NCBI GenBank assembly: GCA_020086605.1
Contig: JACBWW010000012.1
Span: forward strand, 11,005,472 to 11,069,471
Reading direction: 5' to 3'
Origin: Lanius collurio
Lineage: Eukaryota; Chordata; Aves; Passeriformes; Laniidae
DNA length: 64,000 bases
Shown: positions 27,025 through 40,251 of the stretch, piece by piece
How positions within the stretch are numbered: position 1 is the first letter of the stretch
How the letters are laid out: every line of letters starts with the position of its first letter
Made by a program: the position numbers and the translations under genes
Notes under the pieces: model-generated
Database searches by the model: none
Seen by the model: only the letters and a program-made list of their open reading frames with translations
What the model was told of the DNA's origin: nothing

Positions 27025-29938
27025 CTGGATGTTTGGCAAATATTGCAGGGCTACAAAATGTTGGCTTTGCCAAAATCTTGCTCAGGTGTGGAGTTTTGGA
27101 AAGCAAGTGGTTCCCCAGCTCTCCTGATGCTGTGGTATTTCCATGCATCTCCACTGGACTGCACTGATATGATGCAGAACCTTTCAGCCATGCCCATTCA
27201 GCCACCATAGTTCCCCTTCGGTACAAGTCAATATAAAATTTTCCTGTCTGAGAATTCTGAAAAAGCAGGCAGATCTATGTGGACAGGCTAACACTAGATG
27301 TAACTTCCACAACATCACAACCACAACATGGGCCCCAGGGCAAGTTACCACCGATTTATTGCCTTGCTCATATGATCATTTGAGGTCTTGTAGGTCGAGG
27401 CTGGTCGTGAACAATTGTCAGATACTTAAACACAAAACATCAAGGATTCAGCCTTGTTTGACTTTGCTCTTATCGTAGGCTGACCTGAGAGACACTCTGT
27501 TACCTAGGTATGACATTCTTATGTGGGCATGCTTAGCAGTTCCGCTTTTGCTACCTACTGCCTTTCTCCGCTTGTGGTCACAGTAGAGTATCAGAGATGC
27601 TAATTTTATCACAGCAGCACGGACACTTGGCTCCGGCGTGGATAAGGAACAACACTAAAGCTGCATGACTTTATCTGATTGGTCATTACTTATTCTTTGG
27701 TATAGAAGAAACTGAGATACCACCAGCTGATAAATTCCTAAAACTAAATACAGCCCAATTTCTATTTCTCGTCAGCAAAACTAAATTCTGTAGAAATGAT
27801 CCATCAACAATAACATTCTGCATTTAAAGAAATTATTTTATTTTATATTATATGTAACAAAATTCAAATACAAAATGGCTGTTTAACTTGTATAAAGAAA
27901 ATAGCAAATTCCAGACATTTGATGACTAATAACCCACAGTGATTTTAATCATAGTAAGATTCTGCTGTTCTAATCAACCTAAGAGCTAATTTTACATACG
28001 TTTCACCCAGTAAAGTTACATATTAGTAAGTAAGTGCATGCTAAGTCATTAATTTCCACATAAAAATTATTCAAATTAACTTGGGATTTCAGTTACCAGA
28101 TCTATCATAATATTGATGTTTCTGAATCTTTTGTCTTAGGACTTCTCTTAAGTGGAAGTCTTAAGTTAGTACAGGACAAATTCAGGAAACTTAATCATGG
28201 TTAGTTTTAAATACTGTTATCCTATGTATGTACATACAGCTTTTCTCAATATGCTATTTAATTTTAGATGTAAACCCCTTTTTTCTTCTAAGGATACAAG
28301 CTCACCTGACATTTGTAGCTACAAGTCCATTTCTTCTACTCACTGTATCTCAGCTGGACATCAATAACATGAATTTGTGTGAGAAAGCACCTGTCATCAT
28401 AGACTTCAACATAAAGGGCAGGTAAGTTACCTACATAATTTGCCCTTACCTACCTACTTCTGGCTTTATAGATCTGTTCTTAGTTCAGACTTGATTTTCT
28501 TAATAAAATTAAAAATTAATTCTAAATGCAGGTAATAAGGCAAGAGAATATCACTTGTAGGGGGATAATCAGTTTAAAACAGAACAGTGAAAGTAATGCA
28601 GAAAATACTAGGCAATTGAAAAAATGAAAGAACAGAATATAATTTTTTTTAATAAATTGAACACTTTGAACAACTTGAACACATTTTCTTGACTTCATAA
28701 ATTTAAGCTCAGAGGGAGAAATAGGATTTTTCTGATAAGACCCTCTGGGAGCTGAGAACTTCCCTCTAAGGTCTGAACTTAAACACTTCATTTTCTGTGG
28801 CAGAAAGAGGAACTGTGCACTACAACCCGTCCCTCCTCTAGACTTTGCATAACCTTGAACAGTGTTCCTGGTTCAGTACAAGGCTACTCTCCCTTGAGTT
28901 CCTTCACACCCTGATTATCTCCCTGCATGGATGACACTGCATCTTCACAAAATGCAAGAATCAGGCATGAGCAATACATATATTAAAAATACAGGCATTT
29001 CTATAATGCACTGATAATTAGATCCATGCTTTGTCAGCTCCTTGAGCAGGCCAGTGATGCCACGCAATTCTTGACCTTGTTTAGAATGTCAGTTATCTCC
29101 TCAGTTATTCAGGTATTGCTCAAGATCAGCGATTCATAATCCAGGCTGTTCAATCTCATTAGGCAAAAATTTCTGTATCTTTTCCCCAAATTTATCTTTG
29201 ATATTAAAGAACATCTTTGCTGTCTTTTAGCCTATGAGGATTCGTGTTACCTTTGATTTTAATTAAAACTCATACATTCATGACTATGGTAAAAATTCTG
29301 TTCCCCAAGGATTCAGAGAGGGTGTCACACAAGGTTTATTGATTTTTAACTTAAACAAGGAACTCTAATACCCTTCATAACTCAAAAAATAAAATCAAAA
29401 CATATTTTCCAATTTCTGTGTTTGCGAAGCATCTGTGGCACTTTGAAATATGATTATAGACACGTTTAAACTACAAAGAGAAACTGATTCTGTTACAATT
29501 TCCATCATTTGCAATTTACTCAGGAAGAGTTTACCAAGGCTAGCCAAACATCAAGAAGCTACATCCTATCTTTTCCTTTTACTTCTCTCTGAAATTTGTC
29601 TCACTATTTTGTCTGCCATTTTAGCTACAGTTCATTTAATTTTACAAGTTCCACTCTATCTCAAAAATCCTTCCCAGTCAGCATGGACATTTCACATTCA
29701 AGTTTTGCAAGACAAAGATTAAGTTGTAAGGAACTACCACTGAAGGGTCTTATATTTTGTCTCCTTTTCTTGTACTTCATATACTGTGGCACAGTGGATG
29801 TTTATATCTTAAATTACCATTCATCTTATTATAATGTTAAATTAGTTTCATGAGAGGACTACGTTATTTATTCTACTCCATTTTTTTTAACATATCCTGC
29901 CTGAATTTCTCAAAGGCTTTTTTATATTTTTTCTCTTC

Positions 29939-29964
<26 letters not shown>
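29939..29964. repeat. Poly-T run (26 T)
   Basis: An uninterrupted run of 26 T on the plus strand, preceded by a T/C-rich stretch. No adjoining transposon body or target-site duplication is visible, so it is called as a simple homopolymer. Confidence 0.95.
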
Positions 29965-29971
<7 letters not shown>

Positions 29972-31831
29972 GTTAAAATCTCCTGCATCTGCTCTTGGTC
30001 TTATCAACCCAAAATCTTTGATAAAGGGTGATAATGTAATTTTGTCTGCACTCCTAATTTGTAGGAGAAGCATCTCTCCCTCTAGCTACTGTTAAAATGG
30101 CTATAACCACGGAAGGAAGCCATACAGCCTACTGGGATGAACCACGACCAAAACCACAGGCCCTGTTTCATAGTTAAGAGGGACTAAAAAGCAGGGCCAG
30201 AGCTCTTCTCATCCAGGAATCATCAAGCAATTTCAAAATGCACATTGTAGCAATAAGTGGCATCCTAGCAGTCAACAGGTCAAAAGACTTACTCAAATTC
30301 CCATCAGAGTCTTTAAAGGGAAGTTTGTTTTAAAGAAGCGGAAAAGCTTTAGCTTATGAACTGCCCATTGAACTTAACTAAAAGGACAGGCAAGGGGAAT
30401 CCCTCAGAATTCTTTTATTACAGGCCAAAACAAAGACTCCTTAATGAGTGATTGTACAGGCTGTCCTGTTCTCAGACATGCAGTGTTATCTGAACGTCTG
30501 TCTATAAAGGACTACAAAAAAACTGGAATGATTAATTTGTTTTCATCTCAGTTACATGGGTTTTTTCCCCCAATTCTTTACTAGCATCTGCCAACAGTGG
30601 TCAAAGAAGCGATACACAAAAAGGTTTCCCTTTTTTAGTACAACTCAAGTGAAGAGAGTCATTAAGCTGTTTCTTCCAGAAAGATGGGAGGTGGTAGCCA
30701 GCCAGGTAGGACAGTGTTTCCCACTGGAACTAGCTCTGTACCAGCCCTGAACTTTGATCCTGACAAAAAATGAGTGCACAAAATAGGACCAAAAACCACA
30801 TGAAAGAGTGCCTGTTCCCCATGCTCACAGCAACCTTAGAGGCACTGCATTAAATCCCCTCTGCTGCACCCCGAGAACTGCACTGATTTTCCTTGCTTGG
30901 GATCTGCCCAATCAAGGCTGGATTTGCATTACCATTATTACTATTAGTGCTTTATACCACAGTAGCTCCAGTTGACATCATTGGTGATGAAAGTTGCTGT
31001 GACCACACAGGCAATCAGTCCCTGCTCCTCAGAGACTGACTACATTGCTCACACTTTTTGGGGGAGTGCAAATATTTATTTTTCACCCTCAGCAACAGGC
31101 TGTCACTTAGGCAAAAGGTAAATTAACAGTTCTGAGATGTCAGAGGATTGCTGTTTTCCCAGTTACAAAGACACTTCCTCTAAAAACAAAAAGTTATTTT
31201 ACATTCCAAAACTGCTCACAGCAGAATTTCAATTTGCAGCTGATCAAAATAGTATCAAGTAGGAGAACAACTCAGAGATGTCTGAGTTGTCATTAATTTA
31301 CTCGATTGCAAAACTTACATAATAAAGTTTTACCTTTTCAGATATTTGAGTTTACTGAAAACAGAGCAGCAAAGACAACAGCACTTCACTGGTTGGGTTT
31401 TTTTGTTTTGCCATTGAAGTATGCAAGCATATAAGGACACTGAAGTGGGCTAGCTTCAGAGAGATCAGCTAAGGCAAACGTAATCAGGATTAGGACTGAG
31501 GGGTGCACAGTAGGTTGATGAAGCAGCCTAGCTTTGTATGGACCCAGTCCAATAACACGAGAGGATTTTTACTTGATGACTTGAGAGAAGAAAAGAAAAA
31601 AGCAACCAAGCTACAATTAAAAGACATGTCCCCAGTAAAGTTAACACCTGATTCATACTTCGTTCAAACATTTTAAACCACACAAAGTAACTACAAGTAA
31701 AAGCATGCAAAGTTTTCGTGTGTGTTTGTGCTGGGGAATACAAAACCATCTGTGCCAGACAAGCCTAAGGTTTCATTTCTTGTCATTAATCTTGCTGTCA
31801 GTTTTTATTTTATCTCATTTATTTTGCTTCT

Positions 31832-31905
31832 TCCTCTCCTCTCCTCTCCTCTCCTCTCCTCTCCTCTCCTCTCCTCTCCTCTCCTCTCCTCTCCTCTCCT
31901 CTCCT
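31832..31905. repeat. (TCCTC)n pentanucleotide microsatellite, cut by assembly gap
   Basis: Fourteen or more perfect TCCTC units run straight into the Ns, so the true length is unknown. The THRB sense strand carries the purine version (GAGGA). Long homopurine/homopyrimidine mirror repeats can form triplex DNA and block polymerases, which may explain the gap. Confidence 0.97.
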
Positions 31906-31983
31906 NNNNNNNNNNNNNNNNNNNNNNNNNNNNNNNNNNNNNNNNNNNNNNNNNNNNNNNNNNNNNNNNNNNNNNNNNNNNNN
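31906..31983. other. Assembly gap (78 N)
   Basis: A run of Ns directly after the pentanucleotide array. The apparent frames across it (31705-32010 and others) are artefacts of repeat plus N. Confidence 0.99.
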
Positions 31984-34900
31984 TTCACAACTGAGTTTCT
32001 CAACTTTTAAACTAGGCTCACATGATCATTGAATATGCAGAAGGATGGAGCCCAGCTCACACAGGGTAGCCAGACTCTTAAATATGCAAATTCTGCCTTT
32101 GTAAATGTGCTAAATAAAACCTTTGAGAACATGTGGTTTCTATCCTAAATTTTTAAAACAAAAAAATTATAGTGCCTATAAGAAAAAAACTTGTAGAGTG
32201 AAAGGAACTGTAGCAGGTAGAACCTGGAACCATTAGGTGGTTTTCAATATTTTAGAAACATGCATATGGCTATGCTTGTGGAAATAAACAGCCAGGGTTA
32301 TTTAAACCAGGACTGTTGTCCTGGTACTTGCTTTAGCAGTGGCAATATTATAAAATATTTAAATATTACATTTTAAAATGTGGATTTCAAGATAAAATAA
32401 ATTTCAATATTCCCAATCTTTTGGAGAAAGTATTAAATTCCCATGAAAGAAGAGATAATTACAATAAACTTTATAAACAGTTTCTAATGTGTAAGAAAAG
32501 CCAGTATTAGGAAACTTGTAATAAACAGTATAATAGCTTTATCCTTGCTCTTGACATATCTTAATGAGCTCCTCTTAGAATCAGTGCAATCACTTTTTGA
32601 AAACACACAAAATTTCTACTAATTGTTAAAGTAATACTACACATATACTTATCAAGAGCTGGGCTTGACATTATGCTCAAATTCTTAAACATGAGAAAAA
32701 ATGAATCAGAGAAAGAGAATATCTGGAAGAATATGACAGTTCATCTGTAAGTTAACCAGAGGTGGGTTCTGAGCAGAGAGAAATAAATGGATCAGGGTTC
32801 AGGATTTTGGTATGTAAGAGCTCTCTGAAAACCTGCCCTTTGAGAAATGAACAGGAATTGTGTAGGCCTATATGGAATCTTGTAGCAGCTGCAGATAAAA
32901 CAAACCTACCAAAAGAAATAAATGAGCAAAGCTACATGGGGAAAAGCAGTAAAATACCAGGACACACAATGGAACTAGAAGGGTGGTGCTAACCAATACA
33001 GCCACATAGATGCTAAATGCATTCTTCCCTCTCATAGCTCTGTACAACACATGGGAGGGAGTTTTTCTAAGAGTAAGCTAAACCTGAGCACAGAAGTTCT
33101 GTTCAAACCACAGGGCTCACCTGGCTGCTGTTCTCCAACAGGAGCCATAAGTGGATACTCAGGGAAGAGTAAGAACAGAGCAAGCAGGTATGAGAGTTCC
33201 CACCAAGAGTCTCTCAATCCCCAGCTACTTGTCAGCCCAAGGGACTGCCTGAGACCTTGTGGCCTTTCTAAAATGTAGCAGTACCCAATGGATCTCTCTT
33301 TGAAGCATAGCCCAGTCTACTCTTGAGTACATCTCTTGTATTCACAAACCCCTCTGGCAAGGAATCCCCCGTGTCTGTCTCTTTATGTGCAGAATCACCT
33401 CCCTTTGTTTGTTATAAAGCAAGATTGATTTAATGCCCAACAGACAGCAATCCACCTCTCCAGGGCTCATTTTGCAGACTACTGTTTGTGTGAATAAGGG
33501 AATGTTAATAGATGTTTACTTTCTTCATGTTGTGTTAGATAATTCTTGTAATGCCTGGGAACCTACTAAAATAAAAGTGAGAAGACAAAACACCATTTTC
33601 AGAATACAGCTCAAAATACATAAAATAGATCACTAAAAACAAGTAAGTTACAGTGAAACCATTTAGGAAATCATTCAAATCACTTCCACAAATCACTTCA
33701 GATCACTGTCACCTTTTTCTAAAATCCTGATTCTGAGTACTATTTTTGTCATGAGCTTTCAGATCAATTCATATGGTCTTTCCCTAATCTCTCATTAGAC
33801 CTTCCACTTGTTTCCACTGGGGAATATAAAGTATATTTGGCCACTGCTTGCTAACGAAATCCTGGGGATACATGCACATAACTGAAGCTCTTTCTTTTTT
33901 CAAGGTGGTGAAACAGTTAAAGTTATTTTAGTTCTAAAACTGCTTAAAGAGATAGTCAGTATCTTGAAATAACACCCCTAGTTGAAGGACTGAGGTTTGA
34001 GTAATGGCCAGGTAAAATAAACAAAGGCATTAAAACTTGCAGTCTTGACAAATATGTAATTTGTTAAAGACAAAAAAAGTAAATAAACAAATAAAGTTTG
34101 CCCAAACAATGCAGTCAAAGGCATCTTCAGTAAGAAAGACAAACTTGGATGTGACAAGAGAATTCTTTTAAACTTCAAATAAACTCAAGCTTGGTACAAG
34201 TCTAAAGCATTTTCAGAAACACAACAAAGCAATAATGAAAGTCTGGGCTTCGTGTATTGCAACATTTACACATTTCCTTAAACATTTGTCTTCTGTGATA
34301 AGCACTGTAGCAAATTTGATGCTTTTAAACATTATGAGAGGTGCGTTTAGTGAATGTAAAAGGTGTTTTGTTTATATGGAAATAACTGGAAAATGCCTGA
34401 TTGGATTGATCCTAGAGTTTACCAACAGCTTTACAATTGACACCAAAAAAATAAATTACAGTCCTCTCTATATATAGGGATCAATACCAAGGACAAGTGC
34501 CGTAAGTCCATTGCTTTGACATACAGTTAACAGAAGAAATAAACAGCAGCTGTGGTCAGGCTTTTGAAAATCATAGAATGGCAGGCTGCAACTCCTGTGG
34601 CAAGAACAGTAAAGTGTTTTATTTAATAGGCTAGTGGAGAAGACTTAGAAAAAACAGAAGGACCTTTAAAATAACTACTCTAAAAGCTTCTTGCCTGTGA
34701 AATGAACAAGTACATTTTACACTGACAACCCTTTGCAGTCCTCCTAATCTGATGCCAGTAGTAAAACACAGCTACACAGTCTAAGAATTTTACTCAATAT
34801 GTCAAACACAACAGTCTGCTCGCATAAGAAATAAATTTCAGAAAAATGAGTTAACAAAAGAAACAGCTCTGGCTTAAATAAAAGTACTCTAGAAAGGGAC

Positions 34901-36717
34901 TATATATACTGATAGATCATTAAAACCAAAACAGAAAAGGAAAAAACATATCAGTATTAACATAATGAAATGTACTTAAAATGACTAGCAAATGCTACAA
35001 AACTAAAAAAAAACCTGAAAAAAAAAACCCCAAAAAACCAAAACAAGCAAAAAAATCCTCAAACAAACATACAAATGAGTTTGTTTTCTCCATTCTTTAT
35101 GAAATCTAACCAGATCTCTCCCCCTTTTTTTTTTTTGAAAATGTGTGAATTTTTGTGGAAAAAACAGCAGGTATTCGTAAGTTGGAAAGACAACACCAAC
35201 ATATTAAAGAATTGCATAAAATTTAAAACATTACAAAATGTTTTCACAGACCACTTGGCTTTTGTATTTATACAGCACTTTTACAAAGCACTTTTAAAAA
35301 TATTAAATTCTGAGCCAAAAAAAAAGTAAAATTAACCCAGAGTATCTGTAACCTAGAACTTGGCAAGTGTGATATTTTTAATTGCATATTCAGAAATACG
35401 CTTCTAAGTAATAAGAGCCATCATGGAGTGATTCATAGCTTCATGCAAAAACATCCCACAATATAAATCTTGTTAACCTTTTGAAAATCCCCAAAAGCTC
35501 ATTATAAAGCTGCTGAATCCTGGCATAACAAAACCTTATATTAAAGTATTTACTGTCCTCCTAAAAAGTCTGTTACTTAAAAGAAGTAATACACTTGATT
35601 TAGTCGGATTTTATCATGGTCTGGCAGGCAAAGAAGTGTCAGACAGTGATGTATGTCAAATTAAATTATCCTAGGAAATTCATTATAGAAAAACGGGAGA
35701 AATAATTTCTCAGCTGATGTTAAACAATAAACTGCTCTCCATCTGAATTAATGTCAAATTTACAGGGTAATGAGCATTACAGTGAAAAGACTCATGAAGA
35801 AAATGTGGTACCTTTCCTATTCTATTACTTTTCCCAGTTCTTGGAAACTACGTGCAACACCCTTGGAGACACTGGTTTTCAAATGGATTTGTTGCACGAA
35901 AGCGGATTAATTTTCTTCTCCAAATGAGGGACCTGTTTCAAGAAATGTTGCATATTAAATTCTACTTACTGAAAATATGCATTTATGACATTTAAATTAT
36001 ATTCTCCAATGTAAGCACTTAATTTTATTATAATTCCTATCTTGATCTATCTTTACAGTCATTACCAAATAGAACAGTGTGGATATTTGAGTAGAAGCAC
36101 AATGACTGAGTTGATTTTGAAGCTCCCAAGTAAAAGCAGAGTAAAACTCTGGCCTTACTGAAATCAGTGAAAGAACTGCTGCAGTTTTTAGTGGAACCAC
36201 TATTCCACTCTTTGCATTCTCTCATCATCTGCCATGCAGGTAAAAAATATGAGCATTATTGCATCCTACAAATACTATTTTCTAGTTTTTAGAACCCATT
36301 CTTGAATTTCTTCTTTAGTTCTCACTCCAGTAAATAAAGTAAGATGAAGATATGTCTCAGGGTTTGTCCTACATTTTGGGAGAAAATGTACAGAAGGGAC
36401 CCTCCAGTGATAGCTATTGCCAGTGAACAGTGATTCTAAACCAGAAGCTTCATTACATTGCTAAAATAGAAAGAACTTTTAAAATTATATTACATATTAA
36501 TTTGAAAATACTATTTTTTCAATGGGAAAATAATACTTTCCAACCTTTTTACTATTCTATTGTGCAAATGTATGCACAAGAAAGAATGTATGCTGTTATT
36601 GCTAAGATAGTACTAATTTTCTAAGGCTGATAAATTTTTTTTTCTCTGATATTACTCCGTGGGCAGCAATTGCTGGTGTCAGCTGTAAAACTGCTGCTGA
36701 ATGGTGTTGTTGCAGCC

Positions 36718-37303
36718 CAATCACACCACAAGCTGCACCCAAAGCAGTGTGGCCACCAGAGCAAGGAAGGAGATTCTGCCCCTCTATTCCCCTCATGAGA
36801 CCCCACCTGGAGCACTGCATCCAGATCTGGGGTCCTCAGAGCAGGAAGGACATGGACCTGTGAGTCCAGAGGAGGACCACCAAGGTGATCACAGGAATCA
36901 GATACCTCTCCTATGAGGAAAGCTTGAAAAAGTTGAAACTGCTCAGTCTTGAGAAGGGAAAGCTCTGGATAGACTTTATTGTGGCTTTTCAGTACCTGAA
37001 GGGCGCCTATAAGAAAGATGGGGACAAACTTTTTAGCCTGTTGCAACAGGACAAGGAGTAATTGTTTTAAACTGAAAGAGGGTCAATTTAGATAGATAGA
37101 GATAAGAAGGTTTTTCCAATGAGGATGTTGAAACATTGCAACATGTTGCCCAGAGAAGGTACACCTCATCCCATACACAATCAGGTTGGATGGGCATCTG
37201 AGAAACCTGATCTATTGAACATGTCCCTGCTCATTGCAGGGGGGTTGGACGAGACAACTTTTAAAGGTCCTTTCTGACCCAAGCCATTCTGTGATTCTAT
37301 AAA
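36718..37303 (+). mobile_element. CR1 LINE, 5'-truncated, plus orientation
   Basis: Diagnostic CR1 blocks appear in order: AGATTCTGCCCCTCTATTCC, GAGACCCCACCTGGAGCACT, CAGATCTGGGGTCC, CTCTCCTATGAGGAAAGC, TTTTCAGTACCTGAAGGG, TTTTAAACTGAAAGAGGGTC, TTGCCCAGAGAAGG, GCAGGGGGGTTGGA. It ends in the CR1 terminus CATTCTGTGATTCTATAA. The C-terminal reverse-transcriptase frame is broken. It covers about the last 0.6 kb of the element. Confidence 0.96.
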
Positions 37304-40251
37304 AGACAACCCATGTTTAATAAAAACAATTTTTCAAAACAGAAAAGCTAAACTTTTAGATTTGCTTTGTTACATTTAAGTGTGTGATGGCTCATCTGAA
37401 AACTATTTACCTTACCAAGCTTCAGTTAATGACAACAGAATGCATCTGTCTCAGAGATTGTACTCAGACATATTACATCCACCTCTCTGTCTCCTGAGGC
37501 ATCCCTTTATCTCAATGTTTGGTCATCATCTGTCCTAGTTGTAAAAAAAAACTGGTTCAGCAAGTTCTCACACCTGGAATAAGCAGAGTTGCAAAAGAAA
37601 ACTGACAAACACTGTGTCTACAAAACCTGTAGGTCCAGCTCTTCACTTGTCTGCTTCTTATGACGTCAAATACGTTCATTAACCATATCTGTATTGCTAG
37701 GTGAACTCTGACTGCATTCTAAGAAAAAGGAACAGTAGCTTCGACTTTATTAATTCAGTCTTTGTGTTTTGGTTTAGGTTTTTGCATGCAAATATTTTAC
37801 CTCATACATTCACTCTACTTTTTATTTTTAATTTTATTCACTTTTAAGTAAGGGCTTCTGTATTTCTGAAATCCTTCCATGATACCCATAACTTTGAAAT
37901 TTCCAAAATAATTTTGGCAAACTAGAACTCTTTCTATTAAAAGCTATAAGCATGTAAAATAATCACATCCTTATGCGTTTTTAAAGATGAGATGTCAAAA
38001 TATTCAAAATATTTTTCTTATGGAAACTGTAAATTTACTAAAGCCTAGCTTTACTGTCAAGGTCAAATTCTAAAATCTCCAGTCAGAATAATTTCTCTAG
38101 ATTGCACTAGAACTTGAAGGCTCTCAAGCAGTGCCCACAAGAGGAAAATACATACTGCAGTAGAAATATAACATATGGGGAGGGAAATTATCTATCAAAA
38201 ATACAGAATAATACAGCCTGTTATTTTAGCCAACTGGTTTGGTTTCATATTAGATTCTGCTCTCATATTCCAGTGACTCAGTAACAGAATCTAAACTTCC
38301 ATTATCATTCGTTAGAAAAGGACTCTTGTCTGGCTCTGGATGGTGGTATTTATAGAGTTTTAATACAGTTTCAAGGACTTTCATTTTATCTATGCTTCTT
38401 TCCACATTTACACTCAGGGAATGTCATTCCTTAAACAGAAACAGAAAAGATGAACAGCTCATAATGAAAAGTGCTGGACAATTACAGCTGTACAAACAGT
38501 CATCTCAATCTCAACCTTTTTTTTTTGTTGTTGTTTCTTGATTATTTTCTTTGTACATATTTATTCTGCTGACTTCTGTCAAAAGAAATGCAGAAAAAGT
38601 AGGTGCTTTCAATAAGGCCTTGTGTTTCACTGATCTTAGGAAAGCTGCCCTGTCAGGGGCAAGCCCAGGGAGATAGGACTGGTTATAGTGCTGGTGGAAA
38701 GTCTCCATTAACCCACCCTCCACAGGAAGCCACAGACCCAACAGATAAGGTGAGGATAAAGTGGGTACACTGCATTTCCTTCCTCATCTCTTTCCTTCTC
38801 GCAGCAGAAGCTATTAACTGTTCCCTCCAAAACCCCACCAATGTCGAGCCCTGCAGTAAAATGCCATGAAACACACTATAACATGAGACAGGGGAGAACA
38901 CAACAGAGAGTTGGAAGAGAACAAGTTACACGCCAACACTTTAAATTCTTCCAAAACAGGTATTTGCCAAATGAAATCACCGTGCCCAGAATGCCTGCAG
39001 GACAATGCAAAACCACTCTAGCAGGGTGTGCCAATGCAGCCTAAGGACACTAACTCCTTCCTGATGCTCATGTGGCAGTGATGCTACATCAGAACCTGAC
39101 ACACCAACCAAGGGTCAGTATCCCAATTCATTCCACAAAATGCCTCAATGCCCTCTGTTTCTGTCTTTCTTATATCCATCTCTGTTTCAATGGACAGCAA
39201 AGAAATCATAAAAAGACAGACCTTTTCATATCACCAAATAATATGTTTTACTATGAAAGCACATATTTATATAACACTGTTTCTTCCCATGAATTTTACC
39301 CTCTGCCTCTTATCTAGAAACCTAAAGCCAGAAGGACCATCTTTGTTGGTGAATGCAGCTGGCTGGCCAGTACAAACAGATGGGAGCCTTGTAAGGAAAA
39401 GGAAAGGATATTTGATCTGCATAGTCTGTAAAAATAAGCTGTCCCTTGGGCAGAACACCAGGAATACAGTCTTGTTAGTAATGATTTTTCTTATGTAGCA
39501 CATGCTGCATTTTGCAAACAGTTTTTTAAGAAGTCCCTTTTAAGCATTTGGCTCTTAAATACACATTGACAAACAGTATCAGTAGAACATCTTCTTAGGC
39601 AAATTGAGAATACTAAAACAAATTCTGGAAGTCTGAAATTCTCTGGCCTTCTACATTATCTCCACATAATAAGCACATCTTTCTACATACCCTCTTCTGG
39701 GATTAGATACATGGGGGTTTTGACATAGCTAATTTATGTGTAGCCTTCAGATGCTTTGCAACTGGCAGGGAAGGATAAGATGGTTAAGCAGGCTTAAAAT
39801 GGTTAATGGTCATGTCAACTCTGGATTTTCAGCCCACCTGCAGACAGAGTCAATAATTCTCTAAAGTGTACTTGGCAATCTATGTAAAATAAGTTTGACT
39901 GTCTCACTTTGAAGCTCAGGGGATACGTCCACGTTACAAAACAACTTAGGCCAGGTTACTCAGCTGTATTTCCTCTGCTGGTGGCTTCAGCAGGAATGCT
40001 GAAGTTGGAATGTGCATTGAGAACACAACTGGGTTCTGGAAGGCAAACCAAGGAAGATGAGAGTTTCAAAAATACTGGGGAAGATTATGATGTGTCCCAC
40101 ATCTCTGTGCTCTAGGTAGAGGAAAGATTTCCATTCCCAGCACAAATTAATTCAGAAATTGTTAAATAAGTATTTTTCAGTAAATATTTAGTAATAATCA
40201 CTCCAGAAAGGCAAGAGATATTGCGTAGATGTTCTTATGAAATATGATTAC

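Larger units (their letters stand above)
27025..40251 (-). other. THRB: THRB intron between the start-codon exon and the TR-beta-1 A/B exon
   Basis: About 13.2 kb, mostly AT-rich. It contains a T26 run (29939-29964), the CTCCT microsatellite with an assembly gap (31832-31983) and a CR1 copy (36718-37303). A donor-like ATGTCAG|GTGAGC at 28312-28300 resembles the TR-beta-0 start but lacks flanking homology. No gene is supported. Confidence 0.75.

Noticed and set aside
26753..27226. Continuous 157-codon minus-strand frame read as one protein.
   Set aside because: The first codon is TTG, and only the part after the acceptor at 27025 aligns with TR-beta-1. The end beyond 26761 is intron. The upstream part is kept only as an alternative.
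28300..28312. ATG TCA G followed by GTGAGC on the minus strand, a perfect-looking alternative TR-beta-0 start and donor.
   Set aside because: The nine-base pattern is expected by chance about this often in 64 kb, the ATG context is weak, there is no clear upstream acceptor and no homology to the known start region. The exon at 40252-40316 has all of these. Similar weaker matches occur at about 19160 and 25830.
31705..32010. Frames of 62-101 codons containing runs of X.
   Set aside because: Produced by a pentanucleotide repeat and an assembly gap.
34570..34610. TCATAGAATGGCAGGCTGCAACTCC, reminiscent of a CR1 3' end.
   Set aside because: Only about 15 bp resemble CR1, too short to call.
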